Shown here: positions 18,324 to 26,838 of the stretch, in pieces
Layout of the letters: the number at the start of each line of letters is the position of its first letter
How positions within the stretch are numbered: position 1 is the stretch's first letter
NCBI GenBank assembly: GCA_026014665.1
Contig: JAOZHX010000016.1
Location: forward strand, 23,236-87,235
Source of the DNA: Candidatus Bathyarchaeota archaeon
Lineage (GTDB): Archaea; Thermoproteota; Bathyarchaeia; Bathyarchaeales; Bathycorpusculaceae
Length of the DNA stretch: 64,000 nt
Reading direction: 5' to 3'
The notes under the pieces: generated by a model
What the model was told of the DNA's origin: nothing
Databases searched by the model: none
What the model saw: the letters and a program-made list of their open reading frames with translations, nothing else
Translations under genes and position numbers: made by a program

Positions 18324-18677
18324 ATGGTAGAACACGAATACGCCCATATTCTTGAATTAAGCTATTATGAAGTTACAAACGCCATAAGATACGAAAAATC
18401 AGCCAGTTTTGATGAAAAGGAAGCTAAAGCGGCGTTTGAAAAAGCAGCGAAATTTATGAATCTATTCGAAGCTCATAACTTTGAAGAAATTATTGGCGAT
18501 GCGTTTAGATTAGCCCTTAAACTCAATATTGCCGCTTACGATGCTGCGTTCATAGCCCTTGCCGATAAGTTGGACAAGCGGTTGTTAACCACCGATATCA
18601 AACTTGCTAAGAAGCCGGAAAACACAAAATACCGAGGACTCGTTGAATACCCAAATAAGCAATCTAAAAATTATTAA
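18324..18677 (+). pseudogene. N-terminally truncated PIN-domain toxin (VapC-like)
   Basis: The 117 residues match the middle and end of a VapC-type PIN domain: LSYYEVTNAIRYE, then NIAAYDAAFIALADKL and LLTTDIKLAK, which supply the second to fourth acidic positions. The first beta strand with the essential N-terminal Asp (about 30 residues) is missing. An in-frame stop at 18303 and the preceding permease leave no room for it, and no antitoxin gene is adjacent. It is probably an inactive remnant between the cobalt importer and the corrin operon. Confidence 0.65.
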
Positions 18678-19409
18678 TCAGTTTGAGAGATCATAGCCTC
18701 GGGCTGTAACCATTTTTCCATTAACGACTTTTGTCGCCGAGTTGCCCACAACAATCGTTGTAACCATGTCAATCTCACAGTTAAGCATGTTCCTAAGCGT
18801 CGTAATGGTTGCTGTTTCCCCTTCCCTGCCCGCCTGCCGAACAATACCTACAGGCGTGTCGGGTTTGATGTGTTTCAGCATTATCTCGTAAGCCTTAGCC
18901 AACGGCTCAATGCGTCCCTGACTTTGCGGGTTATATAGCACGATGGAGAAGTCGGCTTGAGCGGCTGCTTCGAGGCGGCGCTCAATTTTTTCCCACGGTG
19001 TCAAAAGGTCGCTTAGGCTGATTACTGCGAAGTCGCTGACCAAAGGTGCCCCGAGGATAGCGGATGCAGCGGTGGCTGCGGTAACTCCGGGCACAATTTC
19101 CACGGGTACATTCACTTTTTCTTGAGCTACAACTTCAAGAACCACTCCTGCCATCCCGTAGACGCCTGGGTCGCCGCTGCTTACTATGACGACCTGCAAG
19201 TTTTCGATGGCTTTTGAAACTGCGATTTTGGCGCGTTCCACTTCTTTGCCCATTGTTCCAGAAAATACTTCAGCCTCGGGACGCACAAGAGATTGAATTA
19301 GCTTAATGTAAGTCCCGTAGCCTACGACAACATCTGCTGTTTCGATTGCGTTTCTGGCTTTTGGCGTCAGGTGCTCTAGGTTGCCTGGTCCAATGCCGAC
19401 GACGCTTAT
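18678..19409 (-). CDS. cbiH: Cobalt-precorrin-3 C17-methyltransferase
   Basis: CbiH transfers a methyl to C17 and drives ring contraction in anaerobic corrin synthesis. Family landmarks are the N-terminal ISVVGIGPGNLEHLTP, SSGDPGVYGMAG, EIVPGVTAATAASA and IVRQAGREGE. The GIGPG loop lies upstream of the first canonical start (GTG at 19286). The only place the family N-terminus can begin is an ATA codon at 19407-19409 that overlaps the cbiG stop (gaATAAgc). An ATG there would give the classic ATGA overlap. A GAGG lies four bases before it. This gives 243 residues, the usual length. It is the last gene of the operon. Confidence 0.9.
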   Translation of the reverse strand: MSVVGIGPGNLEHLTPKARNAIETADVVVGYGTYIKLIQSLVRPEAEVFSGTMGKEVERAKIAVSKAIENLQVVIVSSGDPGVYGMAGVVLEVVAQEKVNVPVEIVPGVTAATAASAILGAPLVSDFAVISLSDLLTPWEKIERRLEAAAQADFSIVLYNPQSQGRIEPLAKAYEIMLKHIKPDTPVGIVRQAGREGETATITTLRNMLNCEIDMVTTIVVGNSATKVVNGKMVTARGYDLSN

Positions 19410-20491
19410 TCTGCCTCGGCTATCGCTACAGTAACCCCGTCGAGCTTGGTCTTTTTTAATATTAGCTTCGAATTGTTCCCAGCTGCTATCAGTGCTGCTC
19501 GTTCACATACTCCTCCTACACCGATTTTTTGTTGAACCATCGCCGAGTCAGGCGAAAGATCACTGTGAATTAATGAATTCAGGGCATCGACACTTAAAAA
19601 TTCAAGTGTTCCCCCCAACTGCTCAACCGCATCGAGCATAGGCTTAGAATCCCGTTTAATGTCTACCGTAGCGAAACCGTCAACTTGAGCAAGAGACAAT
19701 CCTGCTTTTGCCAGCCCTGCCTGGACTGCCTTCACGATGCTGTCTGGGCTGATTTCTTTTCTTGCGCCCAACCCGACAACGATTTTTTTGGTTTTCAAAA
19801 CTGTGACTGGCTTGGGTGTTTTGCGTAAGCTGAGGGGTTTGTTTGTGACTATGACTCCTGCATCATAATGACCAATTACTTCCAAAGCCTCCTCCATGCT
19901 TTGCGCTTTCTTGATTTCATAGCAAGTGGCAAGTTCCAACGGAAACTTGACATCCCCCACAACCACCAAAACCACGTTTTCCTCATTAACGATAGCCGCG
20001 TTAACCGCAACCAAACTCTTTGGGTTCTGAACAGACAGGTGCAGGATTTTTGCCAATTCATCAACGCTTATTTTCCCAGTTACTTCGGAGGCTGTTGTGA
20101 TTACTGGTGTTGCGCCGATTCCCTTGGCGATTATGCGCGTTAACTGGTTTGCTCCACCATAGTGTCCCGATAAGAGGCTGATTACAAATTTTCCTGTAGC
20201 ATCGACGCCAAGGACTGCGGGATCGGTTAACTTGCTTTCCAGAAGGGGTGCGGCTGCTCGGATGATGATACCTGTTGCCATAACAGCGACTAAAGCGTCG
20301 ACTGTGCTGTATGTGTCTTTGATGAAGTCAGTAAGATTTTTTTCCATCACCACAACGCCGTATTGGCTGAATTTTTTTGGGGCATAAACTTTAGATGATA
20401 AGCCTGCTTTATCAAGGGCGCTTTGGATTTTTAGAGCGGTTTCTACGCCGCGCCTTGTGATTGCGATAACAGCGATGCCCCGCTCAAACAT
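19406..20491 (-). CDS. cbiG: Cobalt-precorrin-5A hydrolase
   Basis: A 361-residue CbiG. The N-terminal part has VMATGIIIRAAAPLLESK and SLLSGHYGGANQLTR, and the C-terminal CbiG_C part has VVGLGARKEISPDSI and FATVDIKRDSKP. It opens the delta-lactone of cobalt-precorrin-5A with release of acetaldehyde. The start is immediately after the cbiF stop, and its stop overlaps the presumed cbiH start. Length is normal and no break is seen. Confidence 0.93.
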   Translation of the reverse strand: MFERGIAVIAITRRGVETALKIQSALDKAGLSSKVYAPKKFSQYGVVVMEKNLTDFIKDTYSTVDALVAVMATGIIIRAAAPLLESKLTDPAVLGVDATGKFVISLLSGHYGGANQLTRIIAKGIGATPVITTASEVTGKISVDELAKILHLSVQNPKSLVAVNAAIVNEENVVLVVVGDVKFPLELATCYEIKKAQSMEEALEVIGHYDAGVIVTNKPLSLRKTPKPVTVLKTKKIVVGLGARKEISPDSIVKAVQAGLAKAGLSLAQVDGFATVDIKRDSKPMLDAVEQLGGTLEFLSVDALNSLIHSDLSPDSAMVQQKIGVGGVCERAALIAAGNNSKLILKKTKLDGVTVAIAEAE

Positions 20492-21256
20492 TTATTCTTC
20501 GCCTTTACGGAACCCTGTGGTGAACTTAGGGTCATAAAGTTTGGAATAATCGTACTCTTTGGGGTCAAGGACTCTGCCCACGAAAATCAGCGCCGTCTCA
20601 GTTATGCCAGCCGCCTTAACCTTGGGAACAATGTCCTCTAAGGTGCCTTTGACGATTTTCTGCTCTGGCCAGGTAGCCTTGTAGACGACTTGGCAGGGCG
20701 TATCTTCTGGGTACCCGCCTTTCTTGAGGTCCTCAACCACTCGGGCAATGTGCGGTGTACCAAGGAAAATGACCATGGTTGCTTGATGTGCGGCGAGTTT
20801 TTGTATGCTTTCCTCTTCAGGCACGGGTGTTCTGCCTTCAGGTCGAGTGATTATAACTGTTTGGGAGATATTTGGAAGCGTTAATTCACGGTTAAGCGCC
20901 GCTGCACCTCCAAGGAGACAGCTTATGCCTGGGATGCGGAAGTATTCGATGCCTTCCTTGTCAAGGGCAGTCATAACCTCCTGGATTGCACCGTAAAAGC
21001 TTGGGTCGCCGTCGTGGAGGCGGACTACGAGTTTACTTGCCTTGGCGCCTTCAACCATGACTTTGAGCATTTCGGGGAGACCCATTTTTGCGCTGTCGTA
21101 GAGTTCAGCGTTTTTTTTGCAGTACTTGAGGTATTCTGGGTTGAGTAAGCTGCCAGTGTAGATGACGATGTCGGCTTGTTCAAGCCATTTTTTACCTTTC
21201 AGGGTGATGAGTTCCGGGTCACCTGGACCTGCACCTATGAAAACAACCTTATTCAT
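20492..21256 (-). CDS. cbiF: Cobalt-precorrin-4 C11-methyltransferase
   Basis: A SAM-dependent methyltransferase of the CobA/CbiF fold. It has GAGPGDPELITLKG at the N-terminus, VRLHDGDPSFYGA (SAM loop), IPGISCLLGGAAALNRELT and TRPEGRTPVP, the last two specific to CbiF/CobM. It methylates C11. I start it at ATG 21256 because GAGPGDP then falls at the usual distance; an in-frame ATG at 21274 adds six residues. It overlaps the end of cbiL by eight bases. Confidence 0.93.
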   Translation of the reverse strand: MNKVVFIGAGPGDPELITLKGKKWLEQADIVIYTGSLLNPEYLKYCKKNAELYDSAKMGLPEMLKVMVEGAKASKLVVRLHDGDPSFYGAIQEVMTALDKEGIEYFRIPGISCLLGGAAALNRELTLPNISQTVIITRPEGRTPVPEEESIQKLAAHQATMVIFLGTPHIARVVEDLKKGGYPEDTPCQVVYKATWPEQKIVKGTLEDIVPKVKAAGITETALIFVGRVLDPKEYDYSKLYDPKFTTGFRKGEE

Positions 21257-22022
21257 TTTTGCATCCTTTTCCATTTTGTTTCCAGTGGATTGGAACCTGA
21301 CTTTTCTTCACTATAGCCACGGAGAAATAATCTTCAGTTATGTCCCAGCCATCGACGTCGGATATTTTACCGACTAGAACTTTTTCTTCACATAGAGTGC
21401 ACCGTTTAACTAGGGCTATGGTGGAGTCCTGGTTGAAGCCTGATTTGAGAAGAATCGGGATGAACTCTTTTATGTGATGAGCGCATTTCATGAAAACCAA
21501 GTTGTCAGCATGCTTCGCAGCATCTTCGATTAAGGCTGGGTCAAGGTCAGAAGGCATGATTGTCACGACTTCCTCTTTTTCCGCCAACGGCAGTTTGGCG
21601 CTTGCAGCGGCAGCCGTAACGGAAGTGACGCCTGGGATGATTTCAAGTTCAAGTTGGGGGTAGGTTTCTTTGACACATTCATAGAGGTAGAGGAAGGTGC
21701 TGTAGAGCATGGGGTCGCCGAGCGTGATGAATGCGACGTTTCCTTTTTTTGCTTTGGCGGCGACTATGGCTGCGTTTTCCACCCAGAGCTTGCGGTTGTT
21801 GAGTTCATCTTTGGTCATGGGGAAAACAAGCTCTAAAATTTCTGCTGGATGTTCCCGTTCCGCTAAGATGTGCTTAACCATGCCTAGTGCCATGCTGGGT
21901 TTTTTAGCGTGTGATTTTGGCACGCAGATAACCTCCGCTGCCTTTAGCGCTTTTACTGCTTTTAGAGTGATGAGTTCAGGGTCACCAGGTCCGACACCGA
22001 CGCCTATGAATGTTCCAGCCAA
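21249..22022 (-). CDS. cbiL: Cobalt-precorrin-2 C20-methyltransferase
   Basis: A 257-residue enzyme with GVGVGPGDPELITLKA, the CbiL-specific FITLGDPMLYSTF and IPGVTSVTAAAASAKLPLAEKEE. It adds the C20 methyl to cobalt-sirohydrochlorin (cobalt-factor II), the first committed corrin step after cobalt insertion. It lies 11 nt after cbiT and overlaps cbiF. Confidence 0.93.
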   Translation of the reverse strand: MAGTFIGVGVGPGDPELITLKAVKALKAAEVICVPKSHAKKPSMALGMVKHILAEREHPAEILELVFPMTKDELNNRKLWVENAAIVAAKAKKGNVAFITLGDPMLYSTFLYLYECVKETYPQLELEIIPGVTSVTAAAASAKLPLAEKEEVVTIMPSDLDPALIEDAAKHADNLVFMKCAHHIKEFIPILLKSGFNQDSTIALVKRCTLCEEKVLVGKISDVDGWDITEDYFSVAIVKKSQVPIHWKQNGKGCKNE

Positions 22023-22033
22023 CTAGTATTCAC

Positions 22034-22651
22034 CTAAAGTTTTGTCGCTGAGACAATTGTTATTGGATTTCTTGCCAACATCATGGTTCCGCTGTTTATT
22101 TGTTTTCCCTTCGCAACCGAAATATTGGTAATGTCGATGTCTTTGAAGCCTAAACTTTTGAGTTCAGCTATGGCTGTGGTGGCTGTTTCCAAAAGAATTG
22201 CGTTAACGACAATTCTGCCGTTTGATTTTAGTTTGTTAGCGGCAATTTGAAGTATGGTTCTTAGCTGAGTACCGCCGCCGCCAATCAGGATGGCATCAGC
22301 ATTGGGGAGATTGAGCAGTGCTTGGGGAGCTTTACCGCTGAGGATGATGACGTTGCTTTGTGCGCCGAATTTTTCCACATTGGCAGACGTTAACCTGGCT
22401 GCAGCTTCGTCTTCATCTATGGCGTACACTTTACCTCTGGAGCCAACCTGCAATGCCGCTTCCACCGTTAAGCCGCCGGTACCGCAGCCAACATCAAGGA
22501 CGGTGTCGCCTTCCCGTAGACGAGCTTTAGATATGGTGATAACTCGGATTTCTTCTTTTGTTGGTCCGGGAACCGCTTCGCTTTGGTCGAATGCTTCATC
22601 TGGGATTCCTGGCGTTTTGTAAATCCAATTTTTTGCCATTTGCCTCAACAC
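22034..22651 (-). CDS. cbiT: Cobalt-precorrin-6B C15-methyltransferase (decarboxylating)
   Basis: A Rossmann-type methyltransferase of 205 residues, distinct from the tetrapyrrole-methylase fold of its neighbours. It has WIYKTPGIPDEAFDQ at the N-terminus, the SAM motif VLDVGCGTGGLTVEAA, and ILIGGGGTQLRTIL, typical of CbiT. It methylates C15 and decarboxylates the C12 acetate side chain. It starts on TTG at 22651; an ATG at 22639 is a close alternative. CbiE and CbiT are separate here rather than fused as in CobL. Confidence 0.93.
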   Translation of the reverse strand: MLRQMAKNWIYKTPGIPDEAFDQSEAVPGPTKEEIRVITISKARLREGDTVLDVGCGTGGLTVEAALQVGSRGKVYAIDEDEAAARLTSANVEKFGAQSNVIILSGKAPQALLNLPNADAILIGGGGTQLRTILQIAANKLKSNGRIVVNAILLETATTAIAELKSLGFKDIDITNISVAKGKQINSGTMMLARNPITIVSATKL

Positions 22652-22654
22652 TGT

Positions 22655-23332
22655 TTATTCTTTGGGGTTTGCTTTGATAACCATTACGCATAGTGGATTA
22701 AACGTAAGTTTAGCCGTTTCCTCGAGTGTGCTTGAAGTTACTTTTTCGTTATCAAGTGTTATGTTCTCGCAGATGGAAACTCTAGTCTGGGGGCTTGCCC
22801 CTTTGGTGATTAGGAAACTTGCGATGTCTTTTGGAGCAAAGTGTTTTGGATTCGGCAGAAGCAGGACACTACGACCATCCTTAACCGCCAAAGCCAACCG
22901 CTGCCGTTCACCCTCACTAACGCTGTCATGGAATGTAAACAGGCTTGCCGTATCCCAGCTGATGCTTAAGCGTGCGGCACAGGCTTGGATTGAACTGATC
23001 CCTGCGACCACGTTAATTTCATCGGAGCTAAACAAGCCGCTCTCAAGGATAGTGTGTAATAAGCCTGAGAAGCCGGGGTCGCCTGTGGATAAGAGAGCCA
23101 CGTTTTTGCCGCTCTTCACGGATTTTGATGCTTGCTCGAGTGCATTCCTCAGGTTTTTTGCGGTCAGAATCAGGATTTCACTATTTATTTCGTTCGTGAA
23201 GAGGTTTAGGCTTCTTTGAGCTCCAACAACAAGGTCAGCTTGATGCACTGTTTTTTTAGCGGCTGGCGTAACGTAGTCTGGTGAACCTGGTCCGACGCCG
23301 ACTATGTTAAGTTTAGCCAAGGCTTGTTGCAC
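22655..23332 (-). CDS. cbiE: Cobalt-precorrin-7 C5-methyltransferase
   Basis: A 225-residue tetrapyrrole methylase with NIVGVGPGSPDYVTPAA, LLSTGDPGFSGLLH and VVAGISSIQACAARL, matching CbiE. It methylates C5 and acts with CbiT. It begins on GTG, overlapping the end of cbiD by 31 bases, and ends three bases before cbiT, so translation is tightly coupled. Confidence 0.92.
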   Translation of the reverse strand: MQQALAKLNIVGVGPGSPDYVTPAAKKTVHQADLVVGAQRSLNLFTNEINSEILILTAKNLRNALEQASKSVKSGKNVALLSTGDPGFSGLLHTILESGLFSSDEINVVAGISSIQACAARLSISWDTASLFTFHDSVSEGERQRLALAVKDGRSVLLLPNPKHFAPKDIASFLITKGASPQTRVSICENITLDNEKVTSSTLEETAKLTFNPLCVMVIKANPKE

Positions 23333-24411
23333 CTAGCGTTTTCGTCCATGCCTAGGACTTTGCCATCCATAGAAACGATAACTACGCTTATCTTTATCTT
23401 GTTTTCCACTCGGTCGCTAACCCGCTGATGCACCCGCTCGGCTATGCGGTCGTAGGTTGCCTCCAGCAAGTTTGCTTTTCTGAGAATTTCAGAGCCCTCA
23501 TCTGATGTGTTCGCAGACAAAAGAGCGTTGATGGTGGTGGTGTCTGCTCCGACAGCGCCGGCGTAGGAAGCGATGACTTCGTTGCGTGCATCTCCAACTT
23601 TGTGGTGGGTGTTAAAGATGTTTGCTGCAAGTTTAACTAGTTTGCCTGAGTGGCCTAAAACGATGATTTCTTTGACGCCTTTCTCTACGGCTTTGTCAAG
23701 CATGTAACCGACAAAGTCGCCTGTCTGTACGATGGCATCCTCAGGTGCACCGAACTTTTGTTTGGCTATGCGTTCGCCGATGTTGCCTGGAACAAAGTAG
23801 ATGCGTTTGTAACCTCTTGCTAGGGCGACGTCGATTTGGGGAACCAGCGACCGGCGGCATGCCTCTAGCGAGAGGGGTTTAACGACGCCTGTGGTGCCAA
23901 GGATGGAGATGCCGCCTTTTATGCCGAGTTTGGCATTCATGGTTTTCTTGGCGATGTTTGCCCCTTCAGGCGCATTTATGGTGACTTCGGCGCCTTTGCC
24001 TAGCGGTAGTGCTTCTTTGACTGCCTCAGTTATCATGCTCTTTGGCACTGGGTTGATGGCTCCTTCGCCGATGGGCACCTGCAAGCCAGGCTTTGTGACT
24101 GTTCCGATTCCGACGCCGCTTTTTATGTTGATTTTGCCGTCGTCATTCAGCCTAACTGTGGCGATAATTTCCATTTTATCTGTGGCATCGATGTCTTGTC
24201 CTGCATCTTTAACTGCGACTGCTTCTGCAGTGTCAGCGGAAATTTTCCGGCTCGATTTGATGGGCACTTCAAAACGCAATCCAATCGGGGTTGGGATAAC
24301 CACGCGGTCAACTGGCTCTTTTACAAGTGCCGTTACAGCTGCTTTGGCTGCTGCCGCCGCTGTTGCGCCCGTGGTTATGCCGTATTTCAAAAACTTCGCC
24401 ATCGATGTCAC
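23302..24411 (-). CDS. cbiD: Cobalt-precorrin-5B C1-methyltransferase
   Basis: A 369-residue CbiD with the hallmark N-terminus KYGITTGATAAAAAKAA and the loops GTVTKPGLQVPIGEGAINPVP and GTTGVVKPLS. A C-terminal VLGHSGKLVKLAANIFNTHH completes the family set. CbiD methylates C1 in the oxygen-independent route and has no relative among the other methylases. It starts one base after the cbiXC stop. Confidence 0.94.
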   Translation of the reverse strand: MTSMAKFLKYGITTGATAAAAAKAAVTALVKEPVDRVVIPTPIGLRFEVPIKSSRKISADTAEAVAVKDAGQDIDATDKMEIIATVRLNDDGKINIKSGVGIGTVTKPGLQVPIGEGAINPVPKSMITEAVKEALPLGKGAEVTINAPEGANIAKKTMNAKLGIKGGISILGTTGVVKPLSLEACRRSLVPQIDVALARGYKRIYFVPGNIGERIAKQKFGAPEDAIVQTGDFVGYMLDKAVEKGVKEIIVLGHSGKLVKLAANIFNTHHKVGDARNEVIASYAGAVGADTTTINALLSANTSDEGSEILRKANLLEATYDRIAERVHQRVSDRVENKIKISVVIVSMDGKVLGMDENARCNKPWLNLT

Positions 24412-24412
24412 C

Positions 24413-25486
24413 TTAGCCGTAACGTTTTCCTTCCGCCATGGAAAGCAGGGCGTTGAACACTGCGACCGCTATGGTGCTGCCGCCTTTGCGTCCCCTCGTA
24501 ATTACATAGGGTACTGGCAGTTTTGCTACTACTTCTTTTGATTCTGCAGCGCCAACAAACCCGACGGGCACAGCCACGATGAGTGCTGGTTTAACTTTGC
24601 CCTTCTTTACTTGGTCTGCCAGCTCAAACGCTGCGGTGGGTGCATTTCCGATGAGCACTATGCCGCCGTCTAAGCCGTCTTTTATGGCTAAGCGCATGGC
24701 TGCTGCTGAACGTGTTAATCCTTCCGCTTTCGCTAAGACCATAGTGCGTTCATCATTAACGTAGGTGAGGACTTTGCCACCGAATTTCTTCAGCCGTGCG
24801 TCGTTTATGCCTGCCTTCACCATCTTAACGTCAGTCACGATTTTAGCACCTGCTTTAATCGCGGCTACGCCTGCGTCAACGGCGTCATCGCTGATGACCA
24901 AAAGCTTGGCAAATTCTGGGTCAGCGGTCGTGTGAACAACACGTTCCACGATTGGCACTTTACTCTTTGGCAGTTTCTCCAATTCAGGGCCAATGGCTTG
25001 GCGTATGAGTTCCATGCTGGTATCGACTATGCGTCCGGCCTCAGCAACAGAGTAAGCGTCCAGTACTTCACTGTCTTTTTTTACTTCTTGTCCTAAGGCT
25101 TTGAGGGCTTTTTCTTCGAGGATATCGGCTATGCGTTCGTCGCTGCCTATTGGTTCGCCGTATACTAATTCGATGCCCAATGCCTTGAGGTGGGGCTGTT
25201 TCTCCTTTATTTCGATTAATTCGGGAATTTCTTGTGTTGTGTGAATGCCCGGTGCGAGGAATGCCGGAATCAATACAATTTTTGTAACTCCCTGCTTTGC
25301 CATTGAATCTATTGCTTGGGGAATTGTGGGGGTGTCGCGTATCATGAAGGCAATCTCTACGGATTTGAATTTTGAGCGGTTGCGCAAAACTTCTGCTAGG
25401 TTCTCAAGGTTCTGTCGGTTGTGGGGTAGCTTGCTTCCATGCCCAATCAGGATTAAACCAACATTCTGCAACGATGCATTCGGCAA
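24413..25486 (-). CDS. cbiXC: CbiX-CbiC fusion: sirohydrochlorin cobaltochelatase and precorrin-8X methylmutase
   Basis: Residues about 9-135 are a small CbiX with the chelatase histidines in ILIGHGSK (His16) and APGIHTTQEIP (His82). Residues about 140-357 are CbiC with the catalytic His185 in ERVVHTTADPEF, VKAGINDARLKKFGG and GNAPTAAFEL. The fused protein would insert cobalt early in the pathway and make cobyrinate by methyl migration at its end. The TTG at 25486, one base after the hemA stop, is the best start; an in-frame ATG at 25546 would overlap hemA by 59 nt. The fusion joins the first and last steps of the corrin branch. Confidence 0.9.
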   Translation of the reverse strand: MPNASLQNVGLILIGHGSKLPHNRQNLENLAEVLRNRSKFKSVEIAFMIRDTPTIPQAIDSMAKQGVTKIVLIPAFLAPGIHTTQEIPELIEIKEKQPHLKALGIELVYGEPIGSDERIADILEEKALKALGQEVKKDSEVLDAYSVAEAGRIVDTSMELIRQAIGPELEKLPKSKVPIVERVVHTTADPEFAKLLVISDDAVDAGVAAIKAGAKIVTDVKMVKAGINDARLKKFGGKVLTYVNDERTMVLAKAEGLTRSAAAMRLAIKDGLDGGIVLIGNAPTAAFELADQVKKGKVKPALIVAVPVGFVGAAESKEVVAKLPVPYVITRGRKGGSTIAVAVFNALLSMAEGKRYG

Positions 25487-25487
25487 C

Positions 25488-26774
25488 TTAATTTTTCTCC
25501 GTTCTCTCAAACAATTTAACCGCAGTTTCGATGATTTGCTTGTCACCGTTTTTAGCAGCTAACCTTAAGTTCTCAACAATGGGAATAAAAGTTTGCTTAA
25601 GCAAAATAGACGTCAAATCATTCAAAATCTCTTTTTCCCGCTCATCCACATCGCCCAGCATGCGCAATGCCGTTGCAAGCTCTCTTTGGCGTACCTCTTC
25701 AGCTCGGGAGAGTAGCTCGGAAATAATCAGTCGCATGGAGAGGCTTTTCATGTCATCGCTTAGGATAGTTAGCTCCTGCTGGAGGATTTCGACGGCTTTG
25801 CCTATGCTCTTTTCCCGTTCTTGCTTGTTTTTCTCGGCAATCAGCTGCAAGTCATCGATGTTGTAGAGCTTTATCCCTGTGACTTCCTCTACGGTTTTCT
25901 CCACGTTGCGGGGGTTTGAAATGTCGATTATCACCAAGTCGTTCTTGTTTACTCGTCGATTCATCAACCGAGCCACTATATCTTTGGTGAGCAAGTAATG
26001 GGGCGCCGCAGTTGAACAGATAACCACATCAGCGTCTACCAACACTTCTTCAAACTGGTTAAATTTCACTGCTTGCCCGTTAAGGTCCTCAGCCAAAGTG
26101 ACTGCTCGGTCATAAGTGCGGTTTGCTATGAAGATGGGGCTGAGGCAACGCCGGGCCAATGCTTTGGCAACCAAGGTGCCGATTTCGCCTGCCCCCATGA
26201 CAAGGATTTTTTTGTCCTCCAAGTTTCCTAGAAGTGTAACTGCTAGTTCGACGGCTGCGGAGCCGACGGAGACGGCGCCTTTGTTTATGCCTGTTTCATT
26301 GCGGACGCGTCTTCCAACGGTTATGGCCCGGTTGAGCAGGTGCTTGAGGATGGGGCCGACAGTTTTGGCTTTTTCTGCTTCAAGGTAAGCGTCCCAGACT
26401 TGGTTGAGAATTTGATCTTCGCCAATCACCATGGATTCTAAGCCTGATGTGACACGTAACAGATGGTTAAGAGCATCGCTATCCAATCCAATCTCTATGG
26501 CTTTGATTGCTTCCTCCATGTTGGCGCCTGCGCGTTTTGCCAAGAAATCTTTGGCAGCCTTCGCCGTTTCTTCTGCCTCTTCAGTTACCAAAAAAAGCTC
26601 AATCCGGTTGCAGGTCTGTAAAATCATGCATTCCTCCACATTTTCAAGCGCCCGCAGCTCATTGAGCGCTTGTGCTTTGTCCTTAAACGCTACCGCCTCC
26701 ATCAACGGCACGCGGGCTGTCTTATGCGTTATCCGGATGTTGACAACATGATCAATCTTCGCCGAGGAATGCAT
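25488..26774 (-). CDS. hemA: Glutamyl-tRNA reductase
   Basis: A 428-residue GluTR that reduces glutamyl-tRNA to glutamate-1-semialdehyde, the first step of C5 tetrapyrrole synthesis. The catalytic Cys55 lies in ILQTCNRIELF. Also present are ESMVIGEDQILNQV, the NADPH domain (KKILVMGAGEIGTLVAKAL) and the C-terminal dimerisation helix. It opens the minus-strand corrin operon and is divergent from the operon holding hemL, so the enzymes of two successive steps start from one shared promoter region. Confidence 0.95.
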   Translation of the reverse strand: MHSSAKIDHVVNIRITHKTARVPLMEAVAFKDKAQALNELRALENVEECMILQTCNRIELFLVTEEAEETAKAAKDFLAKRAGANMEEAIKAIEIGLDSDALNHLLRVTSGLESMVIGEDQILNQVWDAYLEAEKAKTVGPILKHLLNRAITVGRRVRNETGINKGAVSVGSAAVELAVTLLGNLEDKKILVMGAGEIGTLVAKALARRCLSPIFIANRTYDRAVTLAEDLNGQAVKFNQFEEVLVDADVVICSTAAPHYLLTKDIVARLMNRRVNKNDLVIIDISNPRNVEKTVEEVTGIKLYNIDDLQLIAEKNKQEREKSIGKAVEILQQELTILSDDMKSLSMRLIISELLSRAEEVRQRELATALRMLGDVDEREKEILNDLTSILLKQTFIPIVENLRLAAKNGDKQIIETAVKLFERTEKN

Positions 26775-26806
26775 GGTTGGATAAACCGACCGGCTTAAAT
26801 ATAACG

Positions 26807-26817
26807 TTTACGGTAAA
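26807..26817. promoter_or_regulatory. Palindrome in the divergent hemA / cobQ-like promoter region
   Basis: TTTACGGTAAA is a perfect 11-bp palindrome with a central G, midway in the 60-bp gap between the two operons. The adjacent AT-rich CTTAAATATAAC (about 26793-26804) can act as TATA element in either direction. Its position is ideal for joint control of both operons. The binding protein is unknown. Confidence 0.4.
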
Positions 26818-26838
26818 TACCCCGACGGGGCAACTTTG

